Below are positions 1 through 10,014 of a DNA stretch of 64,000 bases, one piece after another. Position 1 is the first letter of the stretch; the number at the start of each line of letters is the position of its first letter. Both the position numbers and the translations under genes were made by a program. The notes beneath the pieces were generated by a model. It had not been told where the DNA came from. It saw only the letters and a program-made list of their open reading frames with translations, and searched no databases. The DNA comes from Laguncularia racemosa (lineage: Eukaryota > Streptophyta > Magnoliopsida > Myrtales > Combretaceae), in contig JBBMOL010000016.1 in NCBI GenBank assembly GCA_037954665.1, positions 8,556,001 to 8,620,000 on the forward strand. Direction: 5' to 3'.

Positions 1-232
1 AGAGATAGGCACTTTGAGTGGATGAGTAGCCAAAAAACACTCATGGAGAGGAACGAGCCTCAAGTTTGTGGGCTGTGTACGGGCGAAGCTAAGGATAACA
101 TAGGCAGCCGAAGCTTCGAAGTTTTTCATAATGTGGTGTAGTACCAAAAAGTTTGACGAAGGGGGACATATTGTTGAGTGTAGGTGTAGGAAGGCGATTG
201 ATGAGATAAGTGGCAGTGAGGAAGGCATATGA

Positions 233-757
233 CTAGTATGTGAGAGGCATAGAAGCATGAGATAGTAAGGAGAGACCGGTTTCAACAATATGATGGTGAC
301 GTTGTTCTGAGTAGCCATTATGCTTCGGTGTGTGAGGTGGAGTGGTGAGGTGAGAGATGCCATGAGCTACTAAGAAGGAGGATAAGGCCTGGTATTCTCC
401 TCCATTATTAGAGTAAAGGGTTTTGATGGAGTGATTGAAATGGTTTTCAACAAGGGTCTTATAGCGCATAAAGACCGCATGGACATTGAATTTGCATTTA
501 AGGGGAAACAACCATGTATATTTGGTGAAGTGATCAACGAAAATAACATAGTATTTGAAATCATTAATAGACATAATCGGTGAGGTCCAGACATCGGTAA
601 ATATAACTTCAAGAGGCGAGGAGGTGGAAATCGTAGAGGAGGAAAAAGGTAACTTGTGACTTTTATTACAATAGCATGAATTACAATTGAGTTGTGAATT
701 AGAGGAATTAGAAACAGCTAAATTATTGGAAGATAGGAGATGCTTGAGCACTGGCAA
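233..757 (-). pseudogene. copia integrase fragment
   Basis: A 174-residue open stretch matches the copia integrase core. It has the CYCNKSHKLPF zinc-binding tail, then the DDE-like core with Asp in 'FTDVWTSP', a second acidic region around 'YSNNGGEYQ' and the 'HTPKHNGYSEQRHHHIVE' block, where Gln-Asn-Gly is normally seen. In 'YSNNGGEY' the usual Asp of SDNGGEY is Asn, so one catalytic acid is lost. The frame continues the polyprotein of the copia element whose gag lies upstream on this strand. Confidence 0.8.
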
Positions 758-1548
758 TGAAGGATAATTGAGGTGGTGATGCTAGGTAGGGAGAGAGGTG
801 GTGATGCTGGAGAAGGTGAGGAGTGGTGATGAAGAAGGTGGCCAGACGTAGACGCTATCCTTAAAGTGACCTTTGAGGAGAATTGCCCCCTTATGCAGAT
901 CCTTCACATAAAAGGAAGATGGTAAGAATTCAATGGAGGTGTTAGTGGTACAGAATTGAGAAATAAAGATGAGATTGCATTACATGGAGGGAACACATAG
1001 CACATTCGAAAGAGTAAAGGAATGAGAGGGAGTGGGGAGAGAGGTGGAATCAATATGAGTGATGGAGAGACCAGAGCTGTCACCAATGAGGATTTCATCT
1101 ATGCCATCATAGGGATTGTGAATTGCAAGGTTATTGAAATCGGTGGTGACATGATGGGAGGCTTCGCTGTTGAGTAGCCAGGAATTGCCAGTGGAGGTAG
1201 TGGGCGCAGCATGTGCTTGTACTTGTTAAGGAGGGAGATGTAGAGATTGAGCAGACATGGGAGTTTTAGAGGGTGGTCGAGCATGAGGATAATGTTGGAG
1301 AAATAGGTGGCATTGTGAGACAACATGCCCCTGTTCACGGCACCATTGTCATTTACCGAGGAAGGGTCGAGCTGGGAGAAGATCCCTAGTGGGAAGAGGT
1401 CTGGTTGATGAATTTTCAATGGTGGCAGCATGAGGAGAGCTGGGGATAGGTTGGGGAACATGGTTGTGAGGAGACCAGCGGTTTGGGCATGCGGGTGAGA
1501 GGTGCACAACTGCACTGTAGGTAGAGCAGAGGTGGGCATTGAGGAGTG

Positions 1549-2240
1549 TTATAGGGAGAGCTCCTTGTTGATGAGTTTTTCATGGAGTTTATCAAAGGAA
1601 ATAGTGGAGTCATGACTGTTGACAGCATCAATAACCAATTGATAGTTGTCATCAAGCCCGTAGAGGATTTTTTCAATCAAGTCTTCGTGATCAAGAAGTT
1701 TGCCAAGAGCAACCAATTCGTCAGCATAAAGTTTGATGGATTGCATGTAGTTTGTGATGGAGTGGGATCCTTTGGTGATATTTTTCAGATTTTCCTTGAG
1801 TTGTTTGATGTGTCCCCGAGAAGGTTTAGCATAGGTGTTGGTGATAGTTTGCCATGCTTGGTGGGAAGTTGTAGATTGCGTGATGAGAGGGACGATGTTG
1901 GGTGAGAGGGTGCCTACGAGTGCTCCAAATAGGAGTTTGTCTTATCGTAGCCATGTGTGATAGGTTGGGTTGGGAGAGGCAGTGTCATCGATTGTGATGG
2001 TGGTTAGTGGAGGAGGGTGTGATCCATCAATGAATTTGTGGAGGTCATAGCTGAAGAGAATAGCTTCAGTTTGTGTTTTCTAGGAGGGGTAGTTGGTGGT
2101 GTTGAGCTTGATGGAGTTGTGGATTGTAATCATGATGAGTGGATGGGTGGATTCTAAGGTGTTTTGGATGATAGTTGAGATATCCTCAGTTGTCATGGTA
2201 AGTTGTCAGCAGTGGTTTGATTGTTATGTTGGAGGTTTGA
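1549..2240 (-). pseudogene. copia gag (UBN2/retrotransposon gag type), broken
   Basis: The longest open part (1549-1746) encodes a gag capsid-like segment, 'LLDHEDLIEKILYGLDDNY'. Reading upstream in the same frame gives the usual copia gag order, with an N-terminal 'KLNTTNYPS' block and a 'SHQAWQTITNTYAKPS' block. At least two in-frame stops lie between them (TAG near 2082 and another near 1940). It would have formed the particle capsid. Nothing suggests it is still translated. Confidence 0.75.
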
Positions 2241-2252
2241 ATGGATCGAGAA

Positions 2253-2264
2253 GCTCTGATACCA
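2253..2264 (-). other. primer binding site, initiator-Met tRNA
   Basis: The minus strand reads TGGTATCAGAGC, an exact match to the plant retrotransposon primer site complementary to the 3' end of initiator-Met tRNA. It sits 9 bases inside the 5' LTR and fixes the orientation and boundary of the element. Confidence 0.85.
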
Positions 2265-2273
2265 TAAAAGAAT

Positions 2274-2574
2274 TGCAAGTAGAACAAATCAAGACAATTG
2301 TTGAAGCTATTGCTGCTTAATTTACATTGATTGTTGTTAAATATATATACATTGATTACATCCATGATTGTAGGTTGGTTAGGATAGTGTTTATCTAATT
2401 TACATAAAGCTAGAAGCTAGATAATGTTGTTGTTGTGTTGATTGGGATGAATTAAATCTGTTGCTGTTGCTTGTTATTGTTCTTTTGTTGTTGCTTGTTG
2501 AGATTCCTATACTGTTGGTTGAGATGAAGATTGATGTTTATCAAATATTGTTTACTATCATAACTCATTCAACA
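2274..2574 (-). repeat. 5' LTR of the left-edge copia element
   Basis: This 301-bp interval begins TG and ends CA. Read on the minus strand it starts TGTTGAATGAG and stops just before the primer site. The matching 3' LTR is outside the window, so the limits rest on termini and primer-site position only. Confidence 0.7.
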
Positions 2575-2688
2575 TGTTGTGGCCGTGAAATGAATTTTCC
2601 ATAGTCATAAAAAAAAAAAAATTTAAGCACGGAACAACAAAAGGGTCACCTCCAAGTTTTTAAGCTTCTTTAATGATATGAAGGGCAA

Positions 2689-3411
2689 GTGTCGTCTTTT
2701 GGATGCCTCCTGCCCATATATTTCAACTATTCTACCCTTCGACAATCTACAATCCGTAGTGCTAAGTCAAGCTTTAAAGACCCTGTCGATATTACCGGTT
2801 CAGGCTTAGGAGATGAGGCTGGAGGAGAGAGTGGTGTGTTGCAACCATTGAATTCGTTTGAATTCAATTCTGAGTTTGAGTCGAATATCATAGGATTGGA
2901 AGGTTTGATGGGTTCGGTTGAGAATGCTAATGTTAGATCCTTTGGGTCTGGGGGGGAGTAAACAGGTGGATTGGAGTTCGCTCATGGGTTTGGATCGGAC
3001 TCTGACTTCTTCTCTAATTTGGAGGGTAATGGTGAAGAATTTCCCGCGTAGGAGGAACATTTGGTTAGTCAAGCAAATGTCGTGTCCAGTAGTATGGGGT
3101 TTACATCTACTGGATTGGAAAATTGAGTTTATGAAGGACAGCATCAAGAGCAACAGGGATACGGGACAGGAAATGAGCAAAGCATCATTGGCCAGGATTG
3201 GGAAAATATGTATCCAGGGTGGAAGTATGACTATAGTATTGGTGAATGGTACCAAGTTGAGAATTATGACACAAATTCAACCACGCAAGACAATTGCAAT
3301 GCTAATACGAATATGAAGAAACGGCTAATAATTTTTTCGAGTCAAGGATGGCCTGTTGCTAGTATTGATGGACAATCAGAGATTGTAGTTTCTAATGAAA
3401 TCGCATTTTAA
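2689..3411 (+). pseudogene. SEC16-like COPII scaffold protein, 5' exon pseudogene
   Basis: Translation of the plus strand shows features of plant SEC16, the scaffold of endoplasmic reticulum exit sites that organises COPII coats. There is an acidic Gly/Ser-rich stretch, then 'SKQVDWSS', 'GFGSDSDFFSNLEGN', 'VVSSSMGFTSTGLEN' and the family's signature 'DWENMYPGWKYDYSIGEWYQ' (about 3190-3250). The frame breaks: one shift after the G run near 2951-2957, a TAG near 3048 and a TGA near 3123. Only the N-terminal few hundred residues are present, against well over 1,000 in the family, and homology fades after about 3300. No promoter or downstream exons are visible nearby. The family call is from remembered motifs; a protein search would settle it. 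Confidence 0.7.
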
Positions 3412-4417
3412 TGCTGTAGTATCAATAAAAAAAAAGGATAAACAATTACAAGCATGGAAGAACCTCACCGGGTCCACGATGCAAGATGCTGAAACACAAT
3501 GATGACCAGCAAAGCAATAAGCCTTTATCCCAGAATTGAACTTGCAATGGAAGTGAAAGTAATAACTTTTTAGTTATTGACAACTGTAAAAAAAAAAAAA
3601 GGATATATATTGCACAACCTTCAGCACTTCACTACTAACACGAGCACCTCAAGCATGGATAAACTAATTTATAAAGCAAGAGTGAAGTTAAGAGGAGTAA
3701 TCGTCTCAAAACAAATAAGGAAAATAAGGATTGTGTCTGAAAATAGATTATGCACTTTCCATTTAATGGAATGGTAAACTTATATAAGGAATGTGAATCA
3801 ATAGTGTGAGAGGCAACAAAATAATTATTAGATGCAATGCGAAGTATATAAGGAAGTGGATTTTACAAAGAAGATTGCTAGAGATATTATTACCTACCAA
3901 AAGAAAAAGAAAATAAAGGGGGAAGACAAATGTCATCTTCCATCAAAGATTTGAAGTGGTATATATATATATATATATATATATTATTTAGTTCAATGAT
4001 ATATAAAAGATATACAATACGTTAAAGTGGCATCAAACATAAAGTTACAATTATTATCCATAACTTTTGCTCCTGTCAAAATTAATATACGCATAATACG
4101 TAGATTTATTAGTGCATTTCCATAGAGTAGAATTAGCAAGTCAACTAAAGTCATTAATGGAGAATGGAGTCATTGAAGACAACTTAACGAGCTAGATACC
4201 CCACTAAAAAAAAATGAAGGCAATTTGACAAGTCAGATACACCAATTATATATATATATATATATATATATTGTCTATTAAATAAAATTTATACATATGT
4301 TGTTTTATGAGCAAGGCCATTTCCATGAGCTTAAAGGAGACACGCGCAATTAAATGGTGCAGCAAGCTTGCGCACTAATAAAAAAAATAAAAAATATAAT
4401 AAAATAAAAAAAAAATT
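3412..4417. other. AT-rich intergenic DNA with two (AT)n microsatellites
   Basis: No coding signal was seen. Two pure AT dinucleotide tracts occur, at about 3960-3985 and 4246-4271, together with short A runs. Confidence 0.6.
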
Positions 4418-5222
4418 ATGTAGCGTTGGCTCCAAGCTCTTATAATATGAATCACGCAAGACGTATATGCGATAGTATTGCAACCATTCCACAAGCACAC
4501 ATGCGCCAAGCAATTTCATAACCATTAGAAAGGCTTATTTAATGACCAAACCCTTCAATTTCGTCTAAAGGACTTTGGTCAGCAAGCAAAATGTAGAGGA
4601 CTGAAAATATTACATAAATATAATGGACTAAGCCTATTGATTATTTTGCTTGACTCATTCGGCTAGGTGATAGGGTTTAATGAGTCTAGTCCAATTATTG
4701 GAACGACTTAGCGAGAGTTGACTTAGTGGGCTCGGAATAAGGATCGTTAGACCGATCCATTCGCATCCAACCTTTCTCAAGTAGGCGTATGTATTTATGA
4801 GAAAAGCTACTGGCCTTGGACTTATGGTAAGCTTATTAGGATAACCCTAAATAGAGTAGACTTCATCTCGCCTGTTGATCGCTAAAGTAATCTAATCGAT
4901 ATCATCAAGCCTAAGAGTCTATAAAATCTTAGTCATTCCTTCTCATTAAAGAACCTTTCTTTTTCCCCAAATTCCTGAGATTAAAGAAACAGTGTTTTAC
5001 CAAGAGTTCTCTACTCTCAAAGATCAAACAAGAGATTAGGCGAAGAATGATTTATATTACCTAAGAACTGCAAGGTTGCGCTTAAAATCCCCTTAGCTCC
5101 TTTGTCTGTCGCTTGTGAATTCAAAATGCTTGAGATTGTTTGCTCTTCCTCTCTGCCTCTCTCTTCTTAGTCATCCCATCGTGTGTCATATCTGAATTGC
5201 TTTTCTTTGAAGTCACGTGTAG
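4418..5222 (+). repeat. LTR-like dispersed repeat, copy 1 (inverted copy at 55735-56522)
   Basis: About 800 bp align end to end, at roughly 80% identity by eye, with the reverse complement of 55735-56522. Shared landmarks include 'TATTGATTATTTTGCTTGAC', 'CTCTCAAAGATCAAACAAGAG' and a TATA-like 'GTCTATAAA' (near 4917) followed by a T/C-rich segment. That layout resembles the U3/R boundary of an LTR. No coding region lies beside either copy, so solo LTRs are the best guess, but target duplications were not found. Confidence 0.65.
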
Positions 5223-5387
5223 CGTGGTACTCGTGTGGTACACACGTAATCATTTCTATCGAGATCCCATTTGCATACTTAAACAAGATACCTATAAGCG
5301 AAAGACATTGGGAATAAGCTAAATCGGGAATGACCTAGGCAAGACCCTAATAGATCAAAATATGGTGTCTAAAAAGGTAAATAGAGT

Positions 5388-5850
5388 TTAGTAAGTTCAG
5401 TAATATGATGTTTTGAAAATGACAAAGTAAGTCCAATAATTTGTGGGGTCCAATAATTTGTCTCCACATGTTTCAAAATCAAAATGAAAGATCAAAATCA
5501 AAACCACAATTATTGTTCAGTCGGAGAATCCTGCCAATGGCTCGTCGGCTGAAAGATGAATAAAGGCGGCACGCAGTTTCTCGGAAGTGGTGCAAAAATC
5601 ACGCTCGGCAAGGGTTGGGGCAATGATATCGAACTACATCCCAAAAGAAGCAGCTTTCACGTGGTTTTTGTTGTTTACACGGCATTTGAAGGACCACTAT
5701 CAGGATTAAAACGTGAAATGTCACTGATCGAAATTTTGTCAAAGGCCATTGACTAGAGGAGTAAAGAATAGCAGGTTTTTACTTGTCCCATAAATTTATA
5801 AGGAAAGAAAATTTTCGTCATTCCACTTTTTTACTATAAGTATTGATTCT
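5388..5850 (+). repeat. duplicated block A, copy 1
   Basis: This block is a direct repeat of 54695-55150. Both copies keep 'CGTCGGCT[G/A]AAAGATGAATAAAG', 'CCCAAAAGAAGCAGC' and 'CATTTGAAGGACCACTAT'. A 66-codon open stretch in copy 1 (5556-5756) is not preserved as a frame in copy 2, so coding is doubtful. See blocks B (7335-7790 and 55150-55640), which make the pair collinear. Confidence 0.75.
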
Positions 5851-7334
5851 GAATTGAGTAATCAAAAGGGAAGAAGTGAATTAATTATTTGTTAATTTTT
5901 TAAAAAATTTTGCTAGTTAAAAACAATTTTTTTGACTATTTAATTTAATTATGATGTGAAAATAAGTGTTTATAAATAATTACAAGCTATTATAAAATAG
6001 AAAATAAAAGATAGAGAGAAGAGAATTGAGTAAGCTATTTATAGATGTTTGGTCTTAAACGTCAATTCTCTCTTCCAACTCTACTGCCAGGGACCCAGTC
6101 TTCCACACCAGTATCGTTCCATTAATCCAAAATAAATTTGAGAGATTACAATTGGTCTACCAACACCATAGCTTCAAAGCACTCTGTTCTGCCTATTTAG
6201 CATATCTCTAAGGCTATTAAAAAATTTATAGAGTGACAAATAATCTCTCATTAATATACGTATCAAGTTTTCAAGAATTATCAAAAGTAAATGAGAAAAT
6301 GAGAATTTGTATCCTCAAACAATTAATTAGAATATAATATGAAAATATGTAAAGTAGCTTCTGAGTTAATTTCAGAGTTTTGATAATACTCTTTTTTGAT
6401 AAAAGAATGTTGTACTATTCTATATTGTATTTTATGTCACTTGAATTTTTAAACTTCGACTCTATTTATTCATTGAAGAGTAGTTGCTACTTCATTGATC
6501 TGTTTTTAACTTGAAAGTTTGTTATCGTGATCTTACTTTGAACGTTTGAAAAATATCCCAAAAGATTTAGAGTTATCCACTGAATTTTGAATTTAAATAT
6601 GATATCTTCAAAATATGATATGAAAGTTCTATCAAATTTGTGGTTGAAAATAGTCTAGATACATCATTACATCATGATATATATCATCTACACAAAATCT
6701 ATTGATGAAATCAACCATTCGCTAATTTTATGGAATATCCAACAACTCTTTCTTTTATCCTTAGATTCAAATTTGAATTAAAAAAATATGTGATTTCTAA
6801 AATATCTAACATAATCCTTTTAATACTGATCTTCTCATAGCAAAATCAAATATGTGGAATCAATTAGGAATTTATCATGACTTAACTAAATCTCTTAATT
6901 CCAAAATTAATCATTTAGATCCCCATGGATATTTGTCCTACTTTAGTGAAACGAATTGAACATATTACCTAAATATATTCAATAAGTAGAGTTGAATTTT
7001 CGAATTAATAATTATTCAACTTAAATTTATAAATTTGTTCTGTTCATATAAACTCATAACATCAGTACTTTTTGACTTATCTTATGAGTTCTTGTTATAT
7101 CTCATAATGAATACCTTCTGACTTATTTTCTAAGTTTCTATTATTCTTCGTATCGAACACTTTCTAAGTTATTTTTTGAGTAATTAAAAACAATGTGGTT
7201 TTCCTTCATTTATTCTTTGATCTTTTGATTCTTACTCAAATTATAAATATAATTATTCCTGCACATTAAATGAACTCATTTAAAATATTTAATATATTTT
7301 GTTATCATCATAACAATAAGGACTAAAGCTAGAT
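5851..7334. other. AT-rich 1.5-kb segment absent from the second copy of the duplicated block
   Basis: Blocks A and B lie side by side in the copy at 54.7-55.6 kb but are separated here by about 1.5 kb of AT-rich DNA with no open frames. The simplest reading is an insertion here, perhaps an old solo LTR or another non-coding element. A deletion in the other copy is equally possible. No terminal repeats or target duplication were identified. Confidence 0.5.
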
Positions 7335-7790
7335 TACTCAGACATACCTTAGCCGTCCTGGTATGAACTTAAGCAGACGTAGATGCCATTGACAGAAAGT
7401 TATGCCACGTAGAGTAGGGACGGGCACTGGATAAAAGCAAGGCCATTTACATGCACCACTAGCTCCAATCCAAGATCAACAGTCGCCTCGATGGTGTGTC
7501 CCCCATTCACATGCTTCTTGTTGCCCAATGCCCAGTAGGCGATAAAAGCACTAGCCCTGACTGACAAGTGACACCAACATCAACGAAAATTCCCTGTTTG
7601 TTTGAGTGGTTGCATATAGATAACCTTTTCGCGGTCGGCTTTTTACCTTTCCAACGTTGCTACGTTATTTCTCGTCCCCATAAAAAAATTTCGTACCCAA
7701 TGAACCATCAGCCTTGGTCGTCAGCGATGCTCTTTCTCCAAAATCATCTTGATTGTAATATTATTTCAAATTTAAATTTCCGCCTTTTCA
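7335..7790 (+). repeat. duplicated block B, copy 1
   Basis: This block is a direct repeat of about 55150-55640. Shared anchors include 'CACTAGCTCCAATCCAAGATC', 'CTGACAAGTGACACCAACA', 'AAAATTCCCTGTTTGTTTGAG' and 'CCATCAGCCTTGGT[C/A]GTCAGCG'. It ends about 360 bp before the bHLH start codon, so it may be part of the distal promoter of that gene. Confidence 0.75.
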
Positions 7791-8052
7791 ATGATTAGTA
7801 ATTAGGTACTTCTAAGTTATTCATAACATATAAGGTTTTTTTTTTTCTTTGATAAAAATCTTTGGCTCATATGTATGAAGATGACAAATATTAGACCCAC
7901 ATGTGAGTACTTTGCCATTACCCCTCCTTATTTAATTGTACTTGTGTTTTCGCGAGTATCACAGGTTGCATGAGCACCATCTAGTTGGGAGCACAAGCTT
8001 AACTGCTTGGCTTCATCCAATCTATTTATATGTAATTTAGGTAAGGGAGTGT

Positions 8053-8140
8053 TACTAAAATCGAAAGTATAACACACACTTTCCCTTTATTATACTTCCA
8101 CCCCTACTAAAATAGAAAGTATAGCACACACTTTCCTTTT
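8053..8140 (+). promoter_or_regulatory. two-copy 52-bp direct repeat immediately upstream of the bHLH start codon
   Basis: A 36-bp unit starting TACTAAAAT at 8053 recurs at 8105, exactly 52 bp later, with about three mismatches. The common part reads GAAAGTATA[A/G]CACACACTTTCC, which is itself a weak inverted repeat (GAAAGT...ACTTTC). It ends 12 bp before the ATG, so it lies in the 5' untranslated region or core promoter. A regulatory role is inference only. Confidence 0.6.
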
Positions 8141-8151
8141 GTTTTAATTCC

Positions 8152-9483
8152 ATGGAAGAGATAACAGGAACAACGGCAAAAACACTACCCCAATCAAGTT
8201 CATCAATGTCTACTTATCATCAGCATGGGGCTCAGCTATCGAAGGAAAACCTAAACGTTCTCCATCAAGGGCTTGAGCTGATTGTCCAAAACCCTAGTCA
8301 TGAGGAGGAGAGTTGGGCCTATGCCATCGTCTGGAAAACATGCACATCCGAATCTGATGGAAGTAGCTTTTTGGTTTGGGGGGATGGGTGTCTCCAGGGA
8401 GACAAAGGCGACACCAATGCCGATATCGAATGGTTCTATCTCATGTCAGTAACGCGCAGCCTGGGTCTTGACCTCACAAACGCACCAGGAAATGCCATCT
8501 CCACAGGCTCGGTTGTGTGGTTAAGTGGGGAGCGCCAAATTTTGCAGTACAACTGCAAGAGAGCTCATGAAGCGCTCTCTCATGGCATTTGTACCTTGGT
8601 TTGCATCCCTATTTTCGGTGGGGTTGTTGAGCTGGCTTCTCCTCGTGTAGTGGCTCAAAACTGGGCACTTCTTCGGCAAGCCAAGTCCCTGCTTTGCCCT
8701 AATTATTCCTTGGTGGTGGAGCGTCATAACATGACTTTCTCTGACATAGGCATCACTGCTACTGCTGGTGCTGATAAAATGTCCACTCATCAAGAGGATC
8801 TTCATGTGGCCAAGAAGGCGGAGCCACCAGATTTGGAGTCAGATGTGGTGATTTTGGACATTCCTGGTAGGTCTGACGACATGGAGTCGGACTCGGAGAT
8901 AATGGTCACTGAAAAAAGGCGTGGTAGGAACCCATCGGTACGACAGCAACCTCTCAACCGTGTGGAAGCGGAGCGACAGCGGCGGGAGAAGCTCAATAAC
9001 CAGTTCTACGCCCTTAGGGCTGTTGTGCCGAGAGTAACCAGGATGGACAAGGCTTCCTTGCTGTCTGATGCTGTCCAATACATCAAAGACCTCAAGGCTT
9101 GGATCGACCACCTCCAGTCTCAGCTGGAAACCACTTTTACTGACCACCCAACGACAACTACAACAACAATCTGGACTTCTTCTTCATCTTCATCTCCTTC
9201 ATCTTTTTCCTCCGTCGAAGTTGAAGTAAAGATCGTCAGTGGGAACGCGATGATAAGAGTGCAATCCGAGAATGTGAACTACCCTTCAGCTGCTTTGATG
9301 GATGCACTCCGAGACCTTCGGCTCCGAGTCCATCACGCCAGCATCTCCACCGTGAGCCGTCTCATGCTCCAGGACGTGTTGATTAAGCTCCCCCATTCCC
9401 ATCCATCACTCACTCAACACACAATCAAATCTTTTCTCCTCCACAGACTCTCTTTTCTTCTCCAGCACCACCCCAAAAGTTAG
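8152..9483 (+). CDS. MYC-type bHLH transcription factor (subgroup IIIe, bHLH14/MYC2-like)
   Basis: An intact, intronless 443-codon frame, the only convincing full gene here. Residues about 34-185 form the bHLH-MYC N-terminal domain that in MYC2 relatives binds JAZ repressors and MED25 ('SWAYAIVW', 'VWGDG', '[17 protein letters not shown]'). Residues 254-326 hold the basic helix-loop-helix, with Glu274 and Arg278 of the E-box-reading set and '[20 protein letters not shown]'. A Thr/Ser-rich linker (about 327-355) leads to an ACT-like dimer domain (about 359-405). By family knowledge such proteins act in the nucleus on G-box promoters in jasmonate responses. Oddities: the usual His of the H-E-R triad is Arg270 (CGT), the usual Arg two residues after KLN is Gln284, and the N-terminal domain has a short loop where MYC2 has an extra segment. 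The start sits in CCATGG, a good plant context. Length and lack of introns suit the bHLH14 group. Subgroup assignment is by motif memory. Confidence 0.9.
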   Translation: MEEITGTTAKTLPQSSSSMSTYHQHGAQLSKENLNVLHQGLELIVQNPSHEEESWAYAIVWKTCTSESDGSSFLVWGDGCLQGDKGDTNADIEWFYLMSVTRSLGLDLTNAPGNAISTGSVVWLSGERQILQYNCKRAHEALSHGICTLVCIPIFGGVVELASPRVVAQNWALLRQAKSLLCPNYSLVVERHNMTFSDIGITATAGADKMSTHQEDLHVAKKAEPPDLESDVVILDIPGRSDDMESDSEIMVTEKRRGRNPSVRQQPLNRVEAERQRREKLNNQFYALRAVVPRVTRMDKASLLSDAVQYIKDLKAWIDHLQSQLETTFTDHPTTTTTTIWTSSSSSSPSSFSSVEVEVKIVSGNAMIRVQSENVNYPSAALMDALRDLRLRVHHASISTVSRLMLQDVLIKLPHSHPSLTQHTIKSFLLHRLSFLLQHHPKS

Positions 9484-9631
9484 TACTCTCTTGGAGCTTC
9501 TTATATATATTGTACATGTACGTGCAGTGCATCGTCCAGCAAGCTCCCAATTATCCTATTGATTCTCTCTCTTCTAGATTATCTATTTTTACGTTCCCTT
9601 CGTTTTATATTAATATTCGATTTCATTATAT
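9484..9631 (+). other. 3' flank of the bHLH gene up to a retrotransposon LTR
   Basis: 148 bp separate the stop codon from the copia LTR. The host 3' flank appears to resume at 14938, so the gene's 3' UTR or terminator has probably been split. The stretch is T/A-rich with no clear poly(A) signal that I can single out. Confidence 0.5.
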
Positions 9632-9872
9632 TGTTAGGAATAAACTCTACTAAAATGATAAAACAGAGGGATAGAAAGATTACTCTACTCTATTATTTCT
9701 GTTTTTCTTAATTAAAATGAGTAAACATCCGGTGCCTATATATAGGCTTACAAAGCAACAAACTATGCAACAAATTAGGGCCAGCTAAGCCATTATTAAC
9801 AATTTAAGAAAAACAAGCTAACGGATTAGTAGATTTAGTCAATGACAAGTCTAGACTTTGAATTATTTTTCA
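9632..9872 (-). repeat. 3' LTR of copia element
   Basis: Partner of 14698-14937. Preceded on the minus strand by the purine tract of the internal region. It carries a TATA-like 'CTATATATAGG' near 9737. Confidence 0.85.
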
Positions 9873-10014
9873 ATAGCCTCCCTTGAATCAAAGTCACACA
9901 CACCCAACAACATCCTAAAATAACAGAACTTTTCTTTGGATAAGGTCTTTGTTAATACATCAGCTACTTGTTCTTGAGTGCTACGGTACCTCAAGGAAAT
10001 CTCTTCTCTTGCAA

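Larger units (their letters stand above)
1..2574 (-). mobile_element. Ty1/copia retrotransposon, 5' portion (continues beyond window start)
   Basis: On the minus strand the order is 5' LTR (2274-2574), primer binding site (2253-2264), gag (about 1549-2240), a linker region (760-1540) and integrase (233-757). That is the copia order, with integrase before reverse transcriptase. RT, RNase H and the 3' LTR would lie left of base 1. The reading frame is broken by several stops, for example a TAG replacing a Trp codon near 2082, so this copy is dead. The candidate duplicated target base run beside the LTR is TGTTG (2575-2579) but its partner lies outside the window. Confidence 0.85.

Noticed and set aside
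3960..4271. Repeated (AT)n tracts as a CRISPR-like or regulatory array
   Set aside because: They are simple microsatellites with no regular spacing; plant nuclear DNA.
5556..5756. 66-codon open frame in duplicated block A
   Set aside because: The frame is not preserved in the second copy (54.8-55.1 kb), and no family was recognised, so it is treated as non-coding.
8521..9147. Minus-strand open frames across the bHLH gene
   Set aside because: They are shadows of a strongly supported plus-strand gene with recognisable domains.
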